From Ruminococcus sp. (GTDB lineage Bacteria > Bacillota > Clostridia > Oscillospirales > Acutalibacteraceae), in the NCBI GenBank assembly GCA_022510955.1, contig JAFLSM010000010.1:1-56753 (forward strand): a stretch of 56,753 nt of DNA, written 5' to 3'. The notes below the pieces were generated by a model. The model worked only from the letters and a program-made list of their open reading frames with translations, did no database searches and was not told the DNA's origin. The first letter of the stretch is position 1, and the number at the start of each line of letters is the position of its first letter. Position numbers and translations under genes: made by a program. This document shows positions 49,157 through 56,753 of this stretch, in pieces.

Positions 49157-49883
49157 CTTTATGAATTTTTCGATTGATAACTGGACCAAAAATGATTATA
49201 AAATGCTCGTTGAGCATTTGAAAAATCTTGCAGACGAAAAATATAAAAAATTCAATTCCTCTCTTATTCCCGACGAGGACAGCAATTTTATGCTTGGAGT
49301 CAGAATGCCTCAGCTGAGAGCAATCGGCAAAGAGATTTCAAAAGGAAACATCAATAGTTTTATTAAGGTTTCCTCCAATAAATATTATGAAGAACGAATG
49401 CTTAACGGTATTGTTATAGGGCTTGTTAAGACCGAAAGTTTTGATGAATTTATATCTCTTTGCGACTTGGCGGTAAAGGATATTAATAACTGGGCATTGT
49501 GCGATTGCTTTTGCGGTGGATTAAAACAAGTCAAAAGGTATAAAAAAGAATTTTTTGAGTACATAAATGATTATCTTGAAAGCAATGATGTATGGAAAAT
49601 CAGAGTTGCGTTGATTGTTATGCTCAATTATTACCTTGATGAAGAATACATCGACAGAGTTTTTGAGCGGTGTGACAGCATTAAAAGCGATTATTACTAT
49701 GTTAATATGGCTCAGGCGTGGCTTATTGCGACTGCGTTTGCAAAATGCGAGCCTCAGACAAGGAATTATTTACTTAATAACAATTTGAGTAAATTTACCT
49801 TTAACAAGGCAATACAGAAGTGTGTTGAAAGCAGAAGAATTGATTCTGAAACAAAAGAATATTTAAAAAGCTTAAAAAAATAA
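49137..49883 (+). CDS. DNA alkylation repair protein (AlkD-like HEAT-like repeats)
   Basis: MLGVRMPQLRAIGKEI; YYEERMLNGIVIGLVK; INNWALCDCFCGGLK; VWKIRVALIVMLNYYLDEEYI; start may be 49161. Confidence 0.85.
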   Translation: MTAKESDFMNFSIDNWTKNDYKMLVEHLKNLADEKYKKFNSSLIPDEDSNFMLGVRMPQLRAIGKEISKGNINSFIKVSSNKYYEERMLNGIVIGLVKTESFDEFISLCDLAVKDINNWALCDCFCGGLKQVKRYKKEFFEYINDYLESNDVWKIRVALIVMLNYYLDEEYIDRVFERCDSIKSDYYYVNMAQAWLIATAFAKCEPQTRNYLLNNNLSKFTFNKAIQKCVESRRIDSETKEYLKSLKK

Positions 49884-49893
49884 TAAATAGCTA

Positions 49894-49921
49894 TTGACAA
49901 ATATTTTCTTTGTCATATAAT
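49894..49921 (+). promoter_or_regulatory. Promoter of the FMN riboswitch/ribU unit
   Basis: TTGACA - 16 nt - TATAAT. Confidence 0.75.
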
Positions 49922-49930
49922 ATTATTGAA

Positions 49931-50050
49931 GTTGTCTTCGGGGCGGAGTGAAATTCTCCACCGGTGGTTAAAGTCCACGAACAAGCATATCGCTTGCCGA
50001 GTCTGTGAAATTCAGACACCGACGGTTATAGTCCGGATGTGAGAAGAAAC
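49931..50050 (+). ncRNA. FMN riboswitch (RFN element)
   Basis: cttcggggcggagtgaaattctccaccggtggttaaagtccacgaacaagc...gacaccgacggttatagtccggatgtgagaagaaac. Confidence 0.96.
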
Positions 50051-50115
50051 AAATTATGCAATGGTTCGAAAATTCAGATTATATTTGCGTGCCGTGCTGT
50101 TTTTTGTAATACTCT

Positions 50116-50149
50116 CCCGTCGCACTTTGGTGTGGCGGGATTTTCTTTT
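50116..50149 (+). terminator. Expression-platform terminator of the FMN riboswitch
   Basis: CCCGTCGCAC-tttg-GTGTGGCGGG followed by ATTTTCTTTT. Confidence 0.8.
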
Positions 50150-50191
50150 ACCCGACAACTCAAAATTATATTTATTTTAAGGAGTGGTCGT

Positions 50192-50824
50192 ATGACTAAA
50201 ACAACAAGCAAGCTAATAACAACAAAACTGACTGTAACTGCTATGCTGACAGCTATTGCAGTTGTGTTACAGTACATTGAGGTTTCAATTCCGATTGTGC
50301 CGTCATTTTTAAAACTTGATTTTTCTGACATACCTGAGCTAATAGGCGCATTTGTAATCGGTCCGATATGGGGTGTAGCAATCTGCCTGCTGAAAAATCT
50401 TATACATCTGCCATTCTCCGGTTCTGTTGGCGTTGGTGAATTTTCAAACTTTATTCTCGGTGCAATTTTTGTATTTGTTGCAGGAATGATTTATAAATAT
50501 CACAAAACAAAAAAAGGTGCACTCGTTGCCAGCATAATCGGTGCTCTTGCAATGGCTGTTCTGAGCATTGTAACAAACTATTTCATTGTTTATCCTGTAT
50601 ATGCACAGCTGTGGGCAGGCGGCGATATGAATGTGATTATTAATATGTACAAGGCTTTACTTCCTGCTTCTGATACACTTTTGAAATCACTCTTGATTTT
50701 TAATGTTCCGTTTACATTTGGCAAGGGATTAGTAGTGGCTGCTATTACAATGTTCATATACAAACCGCTTTCTAATATGATTGTAAAGATGAACAACTCA
50801 TTTAACAAAAAGAATAAGGCGTAA
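50192..50824 (+). CDS. ribU: Riboflavin ECF transporter S component
   Basis: FMN riboswitch upstream; PSFLKLDFSDIPELIGAFVIGPIWGVAICLLKNLIHLP; start ATG 50192 after AAGGAGTGG, not track start 50039. Confidence 0.93.
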   Translation: MTKTTSKLITTKLTVTAMLTAIAVVLQYIEVSIPIVPSFLKLDFSDIPELIGAFVIGPIWGVAICLLKNLIHLPFSGSVGVGEFSNFILGAIFVFVAGMIYKYHKTKKGALVASIIGALAMAVLSIVTNYFIVYPVYAQLWAGGDMNVIINMYKALLPASDTLLKSLLIFNVPFTFGKGLVVAAITMFIYKPLSNMIVKMNNSFNKKNKA

Positions 50825-50836
50825 ATAACATAGGTA

Positions 50837-50864
50837 TTGACATTACAGATTATCATGATATAAT
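50837..50864 (+). promoter_or_regulatory. Promoter of the THF riboswitch/folT unit
   Basis: TTGACA - 16 nt - TATAAT. Confidence 0.8.
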
Positions 50865-50891
50865 TAGTCTTGTACCAATAGGTACGAATAC

Positions 50892-50992
50892 ACAGAGTAG
50901 GAATTTGTGCGTGAAGTGTTTTGCAGACGGGGAGTTGCTGCAAAAACGAAAGAAATTTATTTTTCTGCGGTACAAGTTTCGCATCCCGCTGT
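50892..50992 (+). ncRNA. Tetrahydrofolate (THF) riboswitch
   Basis: acagagtaggaatttgtgcgtgaagtg...acggggagt...acgaaag...ctgcggtacaagtttcgcatcccgctgt matches the remembered THF aptamer core. Confidence 0.85.
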
Positions 50993-51010
50993 TACTTTGG
51001 GACATCCATA

Positions 51011-51037
51011 GCGGGCAGAATTTCTGTCCGCTTTTTT
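51011..51037 (+). terminator. Expression-platform terminator of the THF riboswitch
   Basis: GCGGGCAG-aattt-CTGTCCGC followed by TTTTTT; upstream AGCGGG can pair with CCCGCT of the aptamer P1 3' strand. Confidence 0.85.
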
Positions 51038-51062
51038 ACTTTTATGGTAAACTGCTCAGAAT

Positions 51063-51135
51063 CAGTCGGGCGCAATAGTGCGTTTTTATATAGAGCTGTC
51101 TGTTCGGACAAGCTCATCCCACCGACTGCTTTTTT
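51063..51135 (+). ncRNA. Second structured leader element with terminal intrinsic terminator, class unknown
   Basis: Outer CAGTCGG/CCGACTG stem enclosing CGCA-atag-TGCG and GAGCTGTC-tgttcg-GACaAGCTC hairpins, followed by CTTTTTT. Confidence 0.55.
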
Positions 51136-51175
51136 GCTTCCTAAAGCAACATCGTACAAAATTAGGAGGTAAATT

Positions 51176-51754
51176 ATGTCAATTTCAAAAAAGCTTTTCA
51201 ATTCCTTTCTTGAAATGAAAAGCATTTACTCAATCGCTGTCATTGCTATGCTTTTGGCACTAAGAGTTGTACTTGGATTTTTTGCTAATGCCACTCTCCC
51301 CTTTTTCGGCAACAGCGTAAAGCTTGGTGCAGGATTTTTGCCGATTGCAGTTACTGCTACTATATTCGGTCCGTTCCCCGCAGCCCTTGTGGGAGCACTC
51401 GGTGATATTGTATCATTTATGATTGCACCGACAGGAATGTATTTTCCGGGTTTTACAATTAACGGATTCTTAACAGGCTTGATTTACGGATTCTTATTCT
51501 ATAAGAATAATGCGAGTTTAAAAAATGTTATAATAGCTTGGTTTATAAACGCTTTGACCGTGGAAACATTTATTAACGCTTATTGGCTGTACATGCTTTA
51601 CAGCGGCGGCTCAGGCAAAACATATATGGCATATTTAATTACACGCTTCATAAGCGAAGCTATAAAGTGCGTGCCTGAGATTATTTTAATTTTTGCTTTT
51701 GGCAAGCTGACTAAGAATATTAATATACCAAAATTGCAAAAACAGAGAAGATAG
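51176..51754 (+). CDS. folT: Folate ECF transporter S component
   Basis: 192 aa membrane protein; LALRVVLGFFANATLPFFGNSVKLGAGFLPIAVTATIFGPFPAALVGALGDIVSFMIAPTGMYFPGFTINGFLTGLIYG; THF riboswitch upstream. Confidence 0.92.
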   Translation: MSISKKLFNSFLEMKSIYSIAVIAMLLALRVVLGFFANATLPFFGNSVKLGAGFLPIAVTATIFGPFPAALVGALGDIVSFMIAPTGMYFPGFTINGFLTGLIYGFLFYKNNASLKNVIIAWFINALTVETFINAYWLYMLYSGGSGKTYMAYLITRFISEAIKCVPEIILIFAFGKLTKNINIPKLQKQRR

Positions 51755-51783
51755 CATTTTCTTTAGCTTATTATTTAAAAAAT

Positions 51784-51828
51784 TTACCATACAGTTATCC
51801 GTAAACTTAAACGATTACTGTATGGTAA
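51784..51828 (+). terminator. Intrinsic terminator after folT
   Basis: TTACCATACAGT...ACTGTATGGTAA perfect 12-bp arms followed by TTTTATTTT. Confidence 0.8.
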
Positions 51829-51874
51829 TTTTATTTTACAAAGTTATTGATTTAACCCAATGTAAAGTACAAAA

Positions 51875-51904
51875 AATTCCCACAGCAAAAATGCTGTGGG
51901 AATT
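51875..51904 (-). terminator. Intrinsic terminator of rpsF-ssb-rpsR
   Basis: AATTCCCACAGC-aaaaat-GCTGTGGGAATT with minus-strand T-run. Confidence 0.88.
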
Positions 51905-51921
51905 ACTTTATAATATTAAAA

Positions 51922-52161
51922 TTAATCAGCTGAATAAGGAAGTAAAGCAAGGTGACGAGCACGCTTGATTGATACTGTAAGGTCACGCTGATGCTTGGCA
52001 CATGTACCTGTTACACGACGAGGAAGAATCTTGCCTCTCTCTGACATGTAACGGCGAAGACGAGCGATATCCTTATAATCGATATTTTCAACCTTATCAA
52101 CACAGAAGCCGCAAACTTTTTTACGAGCCTTTCTGCCACGGTTATTTGGTCTTTCAGCCAT
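51922..52161 (-). CDS. rpsR: 30S ribosomal protein S18
   Basis: [50 protein letters not shown]; start 52161 after GGAGAA. Confidence 0.97.
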   Translation of the reverse strand: MAERPNNRGRKARKKVCGFCVDKVENIDYKDIARLRRYMSERGKILPRRVTGTCAKHQRDLTVSIKRARHLALLPYSAD

Positions 52162-52205
52162 GATGAGTTCTCCTTTCAATGAGAATTATTTAAACTAAGT
52201 TATTA

Positions 52206-52715
52206 TTAGAATGGTAGGTCATCATCAAGCGGCATATCCTGAAAATCAGCATTTGAACCACTTTGATATGATGCAGGAGCGTCAGGTATCTGAGCCTGTG
52301 GAACAGCCTGATAAGACTGGTTGCCACCATAGGATTGTCCGCCGTATGACTGACTGCCACCGTAGGACTGATTACCATATCCGCCTGCGTTTTCACGGCG
52401 TTCACCTGTGAATGAAACGCTGTCTGCAACGACCTCGACAACATAACGGTTTGTGCCGTCCTTTGCCTGATATGTTCGGCTCTGGAGCTGACCGTCAACA
52501 GCAATCATTGAACCCTTGCCAAAGTAGCGACATACAAATTCCGCTGAATTTCTCCAACATACAATATCAAAGAAATCTGCTTTACGCTCTTCACCGCTCT
52601 TTACATAGCTACGGTCAACAGCGATTCTGAAACTTGTTACACTGATTCCTGTACCTGTTGTCTTCAATTCAGGGTCAGACACAAGTCTGCCCATCAAAAT
52701 TACTCTGTTTAACAT
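52206..52715 (-). CDS. ssb: Single-stranded DNA-binding protein
   Basis: MLNRVILMGRLVSDPELKTT OB-fold start; acidic tip MPLDDDLPF; repetitive SYGG-rich linker. Confidence 0.97.
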   Translation of the reverse strand: MLNRVILMGRLVSDPELKTTGTGISVTSFRIAVDRSYVKSGEERKADFFDIVCWRNSAEFVCRYFGKGSMIAVDGQLQSRTYQAKDGTNRYVVEVVADSVSFTGERRENAGGYGNQSYGGSQSYGGQSYGGNQSYQAVPQAQIPDAPASYQSGSNADFQDMPLDDDLPF

Positions 52716-52754
52716 TTTTGTCCCTTTCGTAATTCGGGTTTCCCCTACAATTCA

Positions 52755-53057
52755 TTATTCGTTTTCTTTTCTGATAATCATAGAACGCATTACGCCGTCT
52801 GTAATCTTGTAGATACGGTCAAGCTCTGCTGGGAACTCAGCCTCGCTCTCAAAATCAAAGAGAACATAATAGCCTTCGCTTTCTTTGTTGATAAGGTAAG
52901 CAAGCTTTCTCTTGCCCCATTCGTCAACATTCTTCAAAGTGGCATTTTTCTCAATGAGGGTCTTGAACTTTTCAACGATAGCCTGAATGCCTTCTTCGCC
53001 CTTCTTCATTGAAACGATCATTACTGTTTCGTAATTAGCTGTTACTGCCATTTTCAT
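52755..53057 (-). CDS. rpsF: 30S ribosomal protein S6
   Basis: ANYETVMIVS...WGKRKLAYLINKESEGYYVLFDFESEAEFPAELDRIYKITDGVMRSMIIRK. Confidence 0.95.
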   Translation of the reverse strand: MKMAVTANYETVMIVSMKKGEEGIQAIVEKFKTLIEKNATLKNVDEWGKRKLAYLINKESEGYYVLFDFESEAEFPAELDRIYKITDGVMRSMIIRKENE

Positions 53058-53069
53058 TGCACCTCCTTC

Positions 53070-53130
53070 TGGACATTATGGCGGTTAACACCGCAAGGAT
53101 TTGTTGTATAACACAACAGATATATTATAT
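53070..53130 (-). promoter_or_regulatory. Candidate S6:S18 autoregulatory leader structure
   Basis: Minus-strand hairpins TGTTGT-gttat-ACAACA and GCGGT-gtta-ACCGC directly upstream of rpsF. Confidence 0.35.
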
Positions 53131-53216
53131 CATAAAGTCAATTTTTGTCAAGAACTTTTTAAACGATTCATAAGTTTTTAAAAATATGTAATCTTAGCAT
53201 CTGTTCTCCACTGATG

Positions 53217-53672
53217 CTACAGGTCTTTTACAAATGCTACACTGTCCTTTAACTCATAAAATCTTCTTTTTTTATAAAACTCATATGCAGGCACATTGTT
53301 ATCCGTCAGCAGAAAAATATGAGTCAGGCCTAACTCTTTACAAGCTTTTTCTATCTTGTCTAAAAAAAGCGTACCTGCTCCTTTTCCCTGCTTTAAGGTA
53401 CTGATGCACAACTCATCAATATAGTATTCCGTACCTGAATACCAGTGCCGTATATGTCCCATAGATATACCTATTAACTCAGTTTCTTCGTATAATCCAA
53501 AAGTCAGCGAATTGTTCTGACCAATCAAATCATGAATATATAATTGCAGTTGATTTTCATCAGACCAATCATCATTCCATGGTTCTTTAGCAAAAACACT
53601 GACAAACAACTCTTTGATAGAGGTAACTGCACTCTCATCCAGCCGTTTGAAGCAATATTTCATCGCATTCAT
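53217..53672 (-). CDS. GNAT family N-acetyltransferase
   Basis: YIDELCISTLKQGKGAGTLFLDKIEKACKELGLTHIFLLTDNNVPAYEFYKKRRFYE. Confidence 0.9.
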   Translation of the reverse strand: MNAMKYCFKRLDESAVTSIKELFVSVFAKEPWNDDWSDENQLQLYIHDLIGQNNSLTFGLYEETELIGISMGHIRHWYSGTEYYIDELCISTLKQGKGAGTLFLDKIEKACKELGLTHIFLLTDNNVPAYEFYKKRRFYELKDSVAFVKDL

Positions 53673-53721
53673 TTTGCCTCTCCTTATTTATATTCCGATT
53701 TTCTTAAAATCATCCGCAAAA

Positions 53722-55167
53722 TCATTTTTTCCACGCTGACGGTGAAAACAATAAGAGCAATGGGAAAAGCTCAAGTCTGCCGGCAAACATATCAAATATA
53801 AAAACAATTTTTGAAAGAATACTGAAATCCGCATAGTTACCTACAGGACCAACATCTCCCAAACCCGGACCTGTGTTATTTATGCTTGCCGCAACAGATG
53901 TAAAGGTTGTGGTAAAGTCCTTATTGTCTATGCTTATCAGCAACATACTAAAAGCAAAAATACCGATGTAAAGCACTAAGTACATTGATGTGGTTCTCAT
54001 TATACTATGATCAACAGTTTTGCCGTCCATTCTTACGCTCTTTATGTTGCGTGGATGAATAAGGAGTGAAAACTCCTTGTGAATTTCCTTGAATAAAAGG
54101 ATAACTCGTGACACCTTAAAGCCGCCGCCTGTACTGCCTGCCATTGCGCCGATAAAGGTTATAATTACAATGACACTCTTTGAAAGCTCAGGCCACTGAT
54201 TGACATCAACTATGCCAAAACCGGTGGTTGTGATGATAGAAGACACATAGAAAAAGCTTTGGTGAAACGCATCGTAGAGTGACGGGTATATTGAACTGAT
54301 ATTAAATGTAATGATAGCAGTCGCAAAAACAATAATACCAAGATAAACCCAAAGCTCCTGCATTTTAAAGGCATTTGAAAATTTACGTGCAATAAGCAGA
54401 ATGTAGAAGCTGAAATTTATTCCGAAAAGCAACATAAACACAGCTATAACCGTTTGAATATAGTAACTGTCATAGGCAGCAATACCGTTGTTGTAGAGTC
54501 CAAATCCGCCTGTACCGGCAGTTGAAAATCCTGTGTTGAGTGCGTCAAAGGCTCCCATTCCGCCAAAAAGAAGTAATATAATTTCAAGCGCTGTGAGACC
54601 AAAGTAAATGCTGTAAAGAAGTGCCGCATAACTACGCATATGCGGTAAAGCCTTGCCAATTATAGGACCCGGGCTTTCTGCTTTCATCAAATATATATTT
54701 TGCTGACCTCCAAGCTTTGGAATTATGGCAAGCAAGAAAACTATAACTCCCATTCCGCCTAACCAGTGCGAAAAGCTACGCCAAATTAACATTCCGTGAC
54801 TTAATTCTTCAACATTATTTAAAACCGTTGAACCTGTTGTAGTAAAGCCTGAAACAGTTTCATAAAAGGCATCAATAAATGACGGAATTTCTCCACTGAG
54901 CCAAAATGGCAAACACCCTGCAAATGACAGTAAAATCCAACTGAGTGCTGTTGCAGCAAAACCCGCTTTTTGGTACAGCACCATATTTTTAGGTTTTTTT
55001 ACCTTAACTGCCAAGATTCCGAGAATTACACAGGCAAGGCCTGTTATAAGAAAGTAAAATCCTTCGTTTTCCTTATAGATTAGTGCGGTCAGAGTGCCGA
55101 TTTGCATTGCAATTCCTTCAACAATCAAGACCCAACCAAGAATATAAACAATTAATCGTTTATTCAT
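53722..55167 (-). CDS. trkH: TrkH family potassium uptake protein
   Basis: FYETVSGFTTTGSTVL, SHWLGGMGVIVF, FNTGFSTAGTGGFG-type selectivity repeats, GAMAGSTGGGFKVSR. Confidence 0.95.
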   Translation of the reverse strand: MNKRLIVYILGWVLIVEGIAMQIGTLTALIYKENEGFYFLITGLACVILGILAVKVKKPKNMVLYQKAGFAATALSWILLSFAGCLPFWLSGEIPSFIDAFYETVSGFTTTGSTVLNNVEELSHGMLIWRSFSHWLGGMGVIVFLLAIIPKLGGQQNIYLMKAESPGPIIGKALPHMRSYAALLYSIYFGLTALEIILLLFGGMGAFDALNTGFSTAGTGGFGLYNNGIAAYDSYYIQTVIAVFMLLFGINFSFYILLIARKFSNAFKMQELWVYLGIIVFATAIITFNISSIYPSLYDAFHQSFFYVSSIITTTGFGIVDVNQWPELSKSVIVIITFIGAMAGSTGGGFKVSRVILLFKEIHKEFSLLIHPRNIKSVRMDGKTVDHSIMRTTSMYLVLYIGIFAFSMLLISIDNKDFTTTFTSVAASINNTGPGLGDVGPVGNYADFSILSKIVFIFDMFAGRLELFPLLLLFSPSAWKK

Positions 55168-55182
55168 AAAAATCAGTTATCC

Positions 55183-56538
55183 TCAATGCTTCAAAATATC
55201 TTCAAGTACACTTAATCCCTTATGAGAGGTAAGCACCACTACCCTATCATCCGGCATAATTTTATCACTGCCGTTCGGAAGAATAATCTTACCTCTGCGG
55301 TTAATGCAGATGATTTGAAGATTATCTTTGAGCGGAAGTTCGCAAATTTGTCTGCCTGTAACTCTTGATCCCTCAAGAACCCTGAATTCAAGCGCCTCAA
55401 TACGGTCCTCATTAAGACGATAAAGGGTTTCAACATTGCTTCCCTCGGAATTCTGAACAGCACGAATATATCTTGCAATATACTCACCCGTTAAGTTTTT
55501 GGGATGTATTATGCAGTCAAGATTGAGATTACCGAGAATGAGGTCAAATGAAGTATTATTGACCTTAGTAATAACTTTTGCCCTTGACACGCCCTTTAGG
55601 TACAAAGAAATAAGGATATTCTCTTCATCGTAGTCCATAAGTGCTGCAATACCGTCAGCATGCTCAATTCCTTCACTCAAAAGCAAATCCTGATCCATAC
55701 AATCACCCTGAATGATGACTGCATCCGGAAGAAGTTCGGCAAGCTGTCGGCATCGTTTGCCGTTCTTTTCAATGATTTTAACATTTGTTCCTGACTCAAG
55801 CAATATTTTTGCCAAATAAAACGAAACCTTACCGCCACCAAGGAGAATTACATCCCTGCTCCTACCAATTGAAACATTAATCTTTTTGAAAAACTTTGCA
55901 GCCATTTCAGGCTTGGCTACAACAGAAATTTTATCTCCGCCACAAATTACAAATTCGCCGTTCGGAATATATATCTCTCCGCCACGCTCTACAAGACAAA
56001 TGCGAGCCTTGCCCTTTAATATATCAATTTCACTTATTTTCTTATTGTTAATTACTGACTCCTGAGGAATTGCAACCTTAATAAGCTCTGCTGTACCCTT
56101 TGAGAAAGAATCAATCTCAAGTGCACCTGAAAAGCGAAGCAGTCGGCTGATTTCAACCGCTGCAGTAAGCTCCGGATTAATTGCCATTGAAAGTCCAAGC
56201 TGATCCTTTACACGGAATAAATCGTGTGTATATTCGGGATTTCGTACTCTGGCTATTGTATGCTTAACACCGGCAGCCTTAGCCATTAAGCAGGTATATA
56301 TATTAATTTCATCTGCTGCTGCCGCCGCAATCAGAATGTCGGCAGAATCAGCTCCTGCCTCCATTATAACATCGTAAGTTGCACCGTTGCCCTCCACGCC
56401 CATAATATCAAGCGAATCAGACAAATTTTGTACAGCTTCTCGGTTTATATCGATAACTACTATATTGTGACCCTCATAATTAAGTTCTGTGGCGATTGAT
56501 GTACCAACCTTGCCACATCCAACAATTACTACTTTCAT
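55183..56538 (-). CDS. trkA: Trk system potassium transporter TrkA (RCK domains)
   Basis: MKVVIVGCGKVGTSIATELNYEGHNIVVIDI and second VILLGGGKVSFYLAKILLESG; start 56538. Confidence 0.95.
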   Translation of the reverse strand: MKVVIVGCGKVGTSIATELNYEGHNIVVIDINREAVQNLSDSLDIMGVEGNGATYDVIMEAGADSADILIAAAAADEINIYTCLMAKAAGVKHTIARVRNPEYTHDLFRVKDQLGLSMAINPELTAAVEISRLLRFSGALEIDSFSKGTAELIKVAIPQESVINNKKISEIDILKGKARICLVERGGEIYIPNGEFVICGGDKISVVAKPEMAAKFFKKINVSIGRSRDVILLGGGKVSFYLAKILLESGTNVKIIEKNGKRCRQLAELLPDAVIIQGDCMDQDLLLSEGIEHADGIAALMDYDEENILISLYLKGVSRAKVITKVNNTSFDLILGNLNLDCIIHPKNLTGEYIARYIRAVQNSEGSNVETLYRLNEDRIEALEFRVLEGSRVTGRQICELPLKDNLQIICINRRGKIILPNGSDKIMPDDRVVVLTSHKGLSVLEDILKH

Positions 56539-56753
56539 AACTATCCTCACACAAAAACACACAATAATTTCTGTTATTTACATATATCGTCATAATACAC
56601 CAATTTTATACGAAAATCAATATGTAATGACGAAAAAACCTTTTTAATAAAAGAACTTATTATTGTGTAAAATTTCATAAAACCTTACTGCTTATTTTAT
56701 ACTAATCGCCAATAGAAGAGTAGAATAGATTTTCGAGCAGATTTTGTGCTGTA

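Noticed and set aside
50921-51225. Small ORFs (83 aa + and 77 aa -) in the folT leader
   Set aside because: They lie over the THF riboswitch and terminator structures and are explained as non-coding leader.
56539-56753. Possible c-di-AMP (ydaO-type) riboswitch before trkA
   Set aside because: Considered because potassium uptake genes often have one, but no recognisable aptamer is in the short AT-rich leader.
1-56753. CRISPR array, tRNA or rRNA genes, prophage
   Set aside because: No regularly spaced direct repeats, tRNA cloverleaf, rRNA sequence or phage gene set was noticed on reading; a tRNAscan/CRISPR-finder run would be decisive.

Overview
The window looks like the chromosome of a low-GC Clostridia-type Firmicute (Ruminococcus/Eubacterium-like; inferred from gene content, codon style and an SPKTG-type sorting signal, not tested). 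About 0.2-34.7 kb is one giant minus-strand surface-polysaccharide operon. It starts with an undecaprenyl-phosphate sugar phosphotransferase and ends at a good intrinsic terminator (64-103). It encodes about 14 glycosyltransferases, an EpsG/Wzy-like polymerase, a Wzm/Wzt-type ABC exporter, a dTDP-3-amino-3,6-dideoxyhexose pathway (RmlA, RmlB, FdtA/QdtA-like, aminotransferase, GNAT), LicD, a deacetylase, an FrhB-like protein and a pyruvyl transferase. The most unusual part is a contiguous promoter-proximal block (27.65-34.05 kb): HpcH/HpaI aldolase, D-2-hydroxyacid dehydrogenase, a Cys-less asparagine-synthetase-like amide ligase, a MurF-like ligase and a lysine 2,3-aminomutase. I propose it makes and attaches a beta-lysine and/or hydroxyacyl amide decoration to the glycan. 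To the right are: alpha/beta hydrolase + SCP2 protein, a small sortase-type surface protein, nadA-mnmA-yjbR, an LCP protein, a deoxynucleotidase, a plus-strand operon (YfhO, M20 peptidase, DUF975-like, GT2, LicD, AlkD-like), an FMN-riboswitch/ribU unit, a THF-riboswitch/folT unit with an unexplained second structured terminator, rpsF-ssb-rpsR, and trkH-trkA. No rRNA, tRNA, CRISPR array or complete mobile element was recognised. All functional calls come from reading the sequence and motifs; no database search was run.
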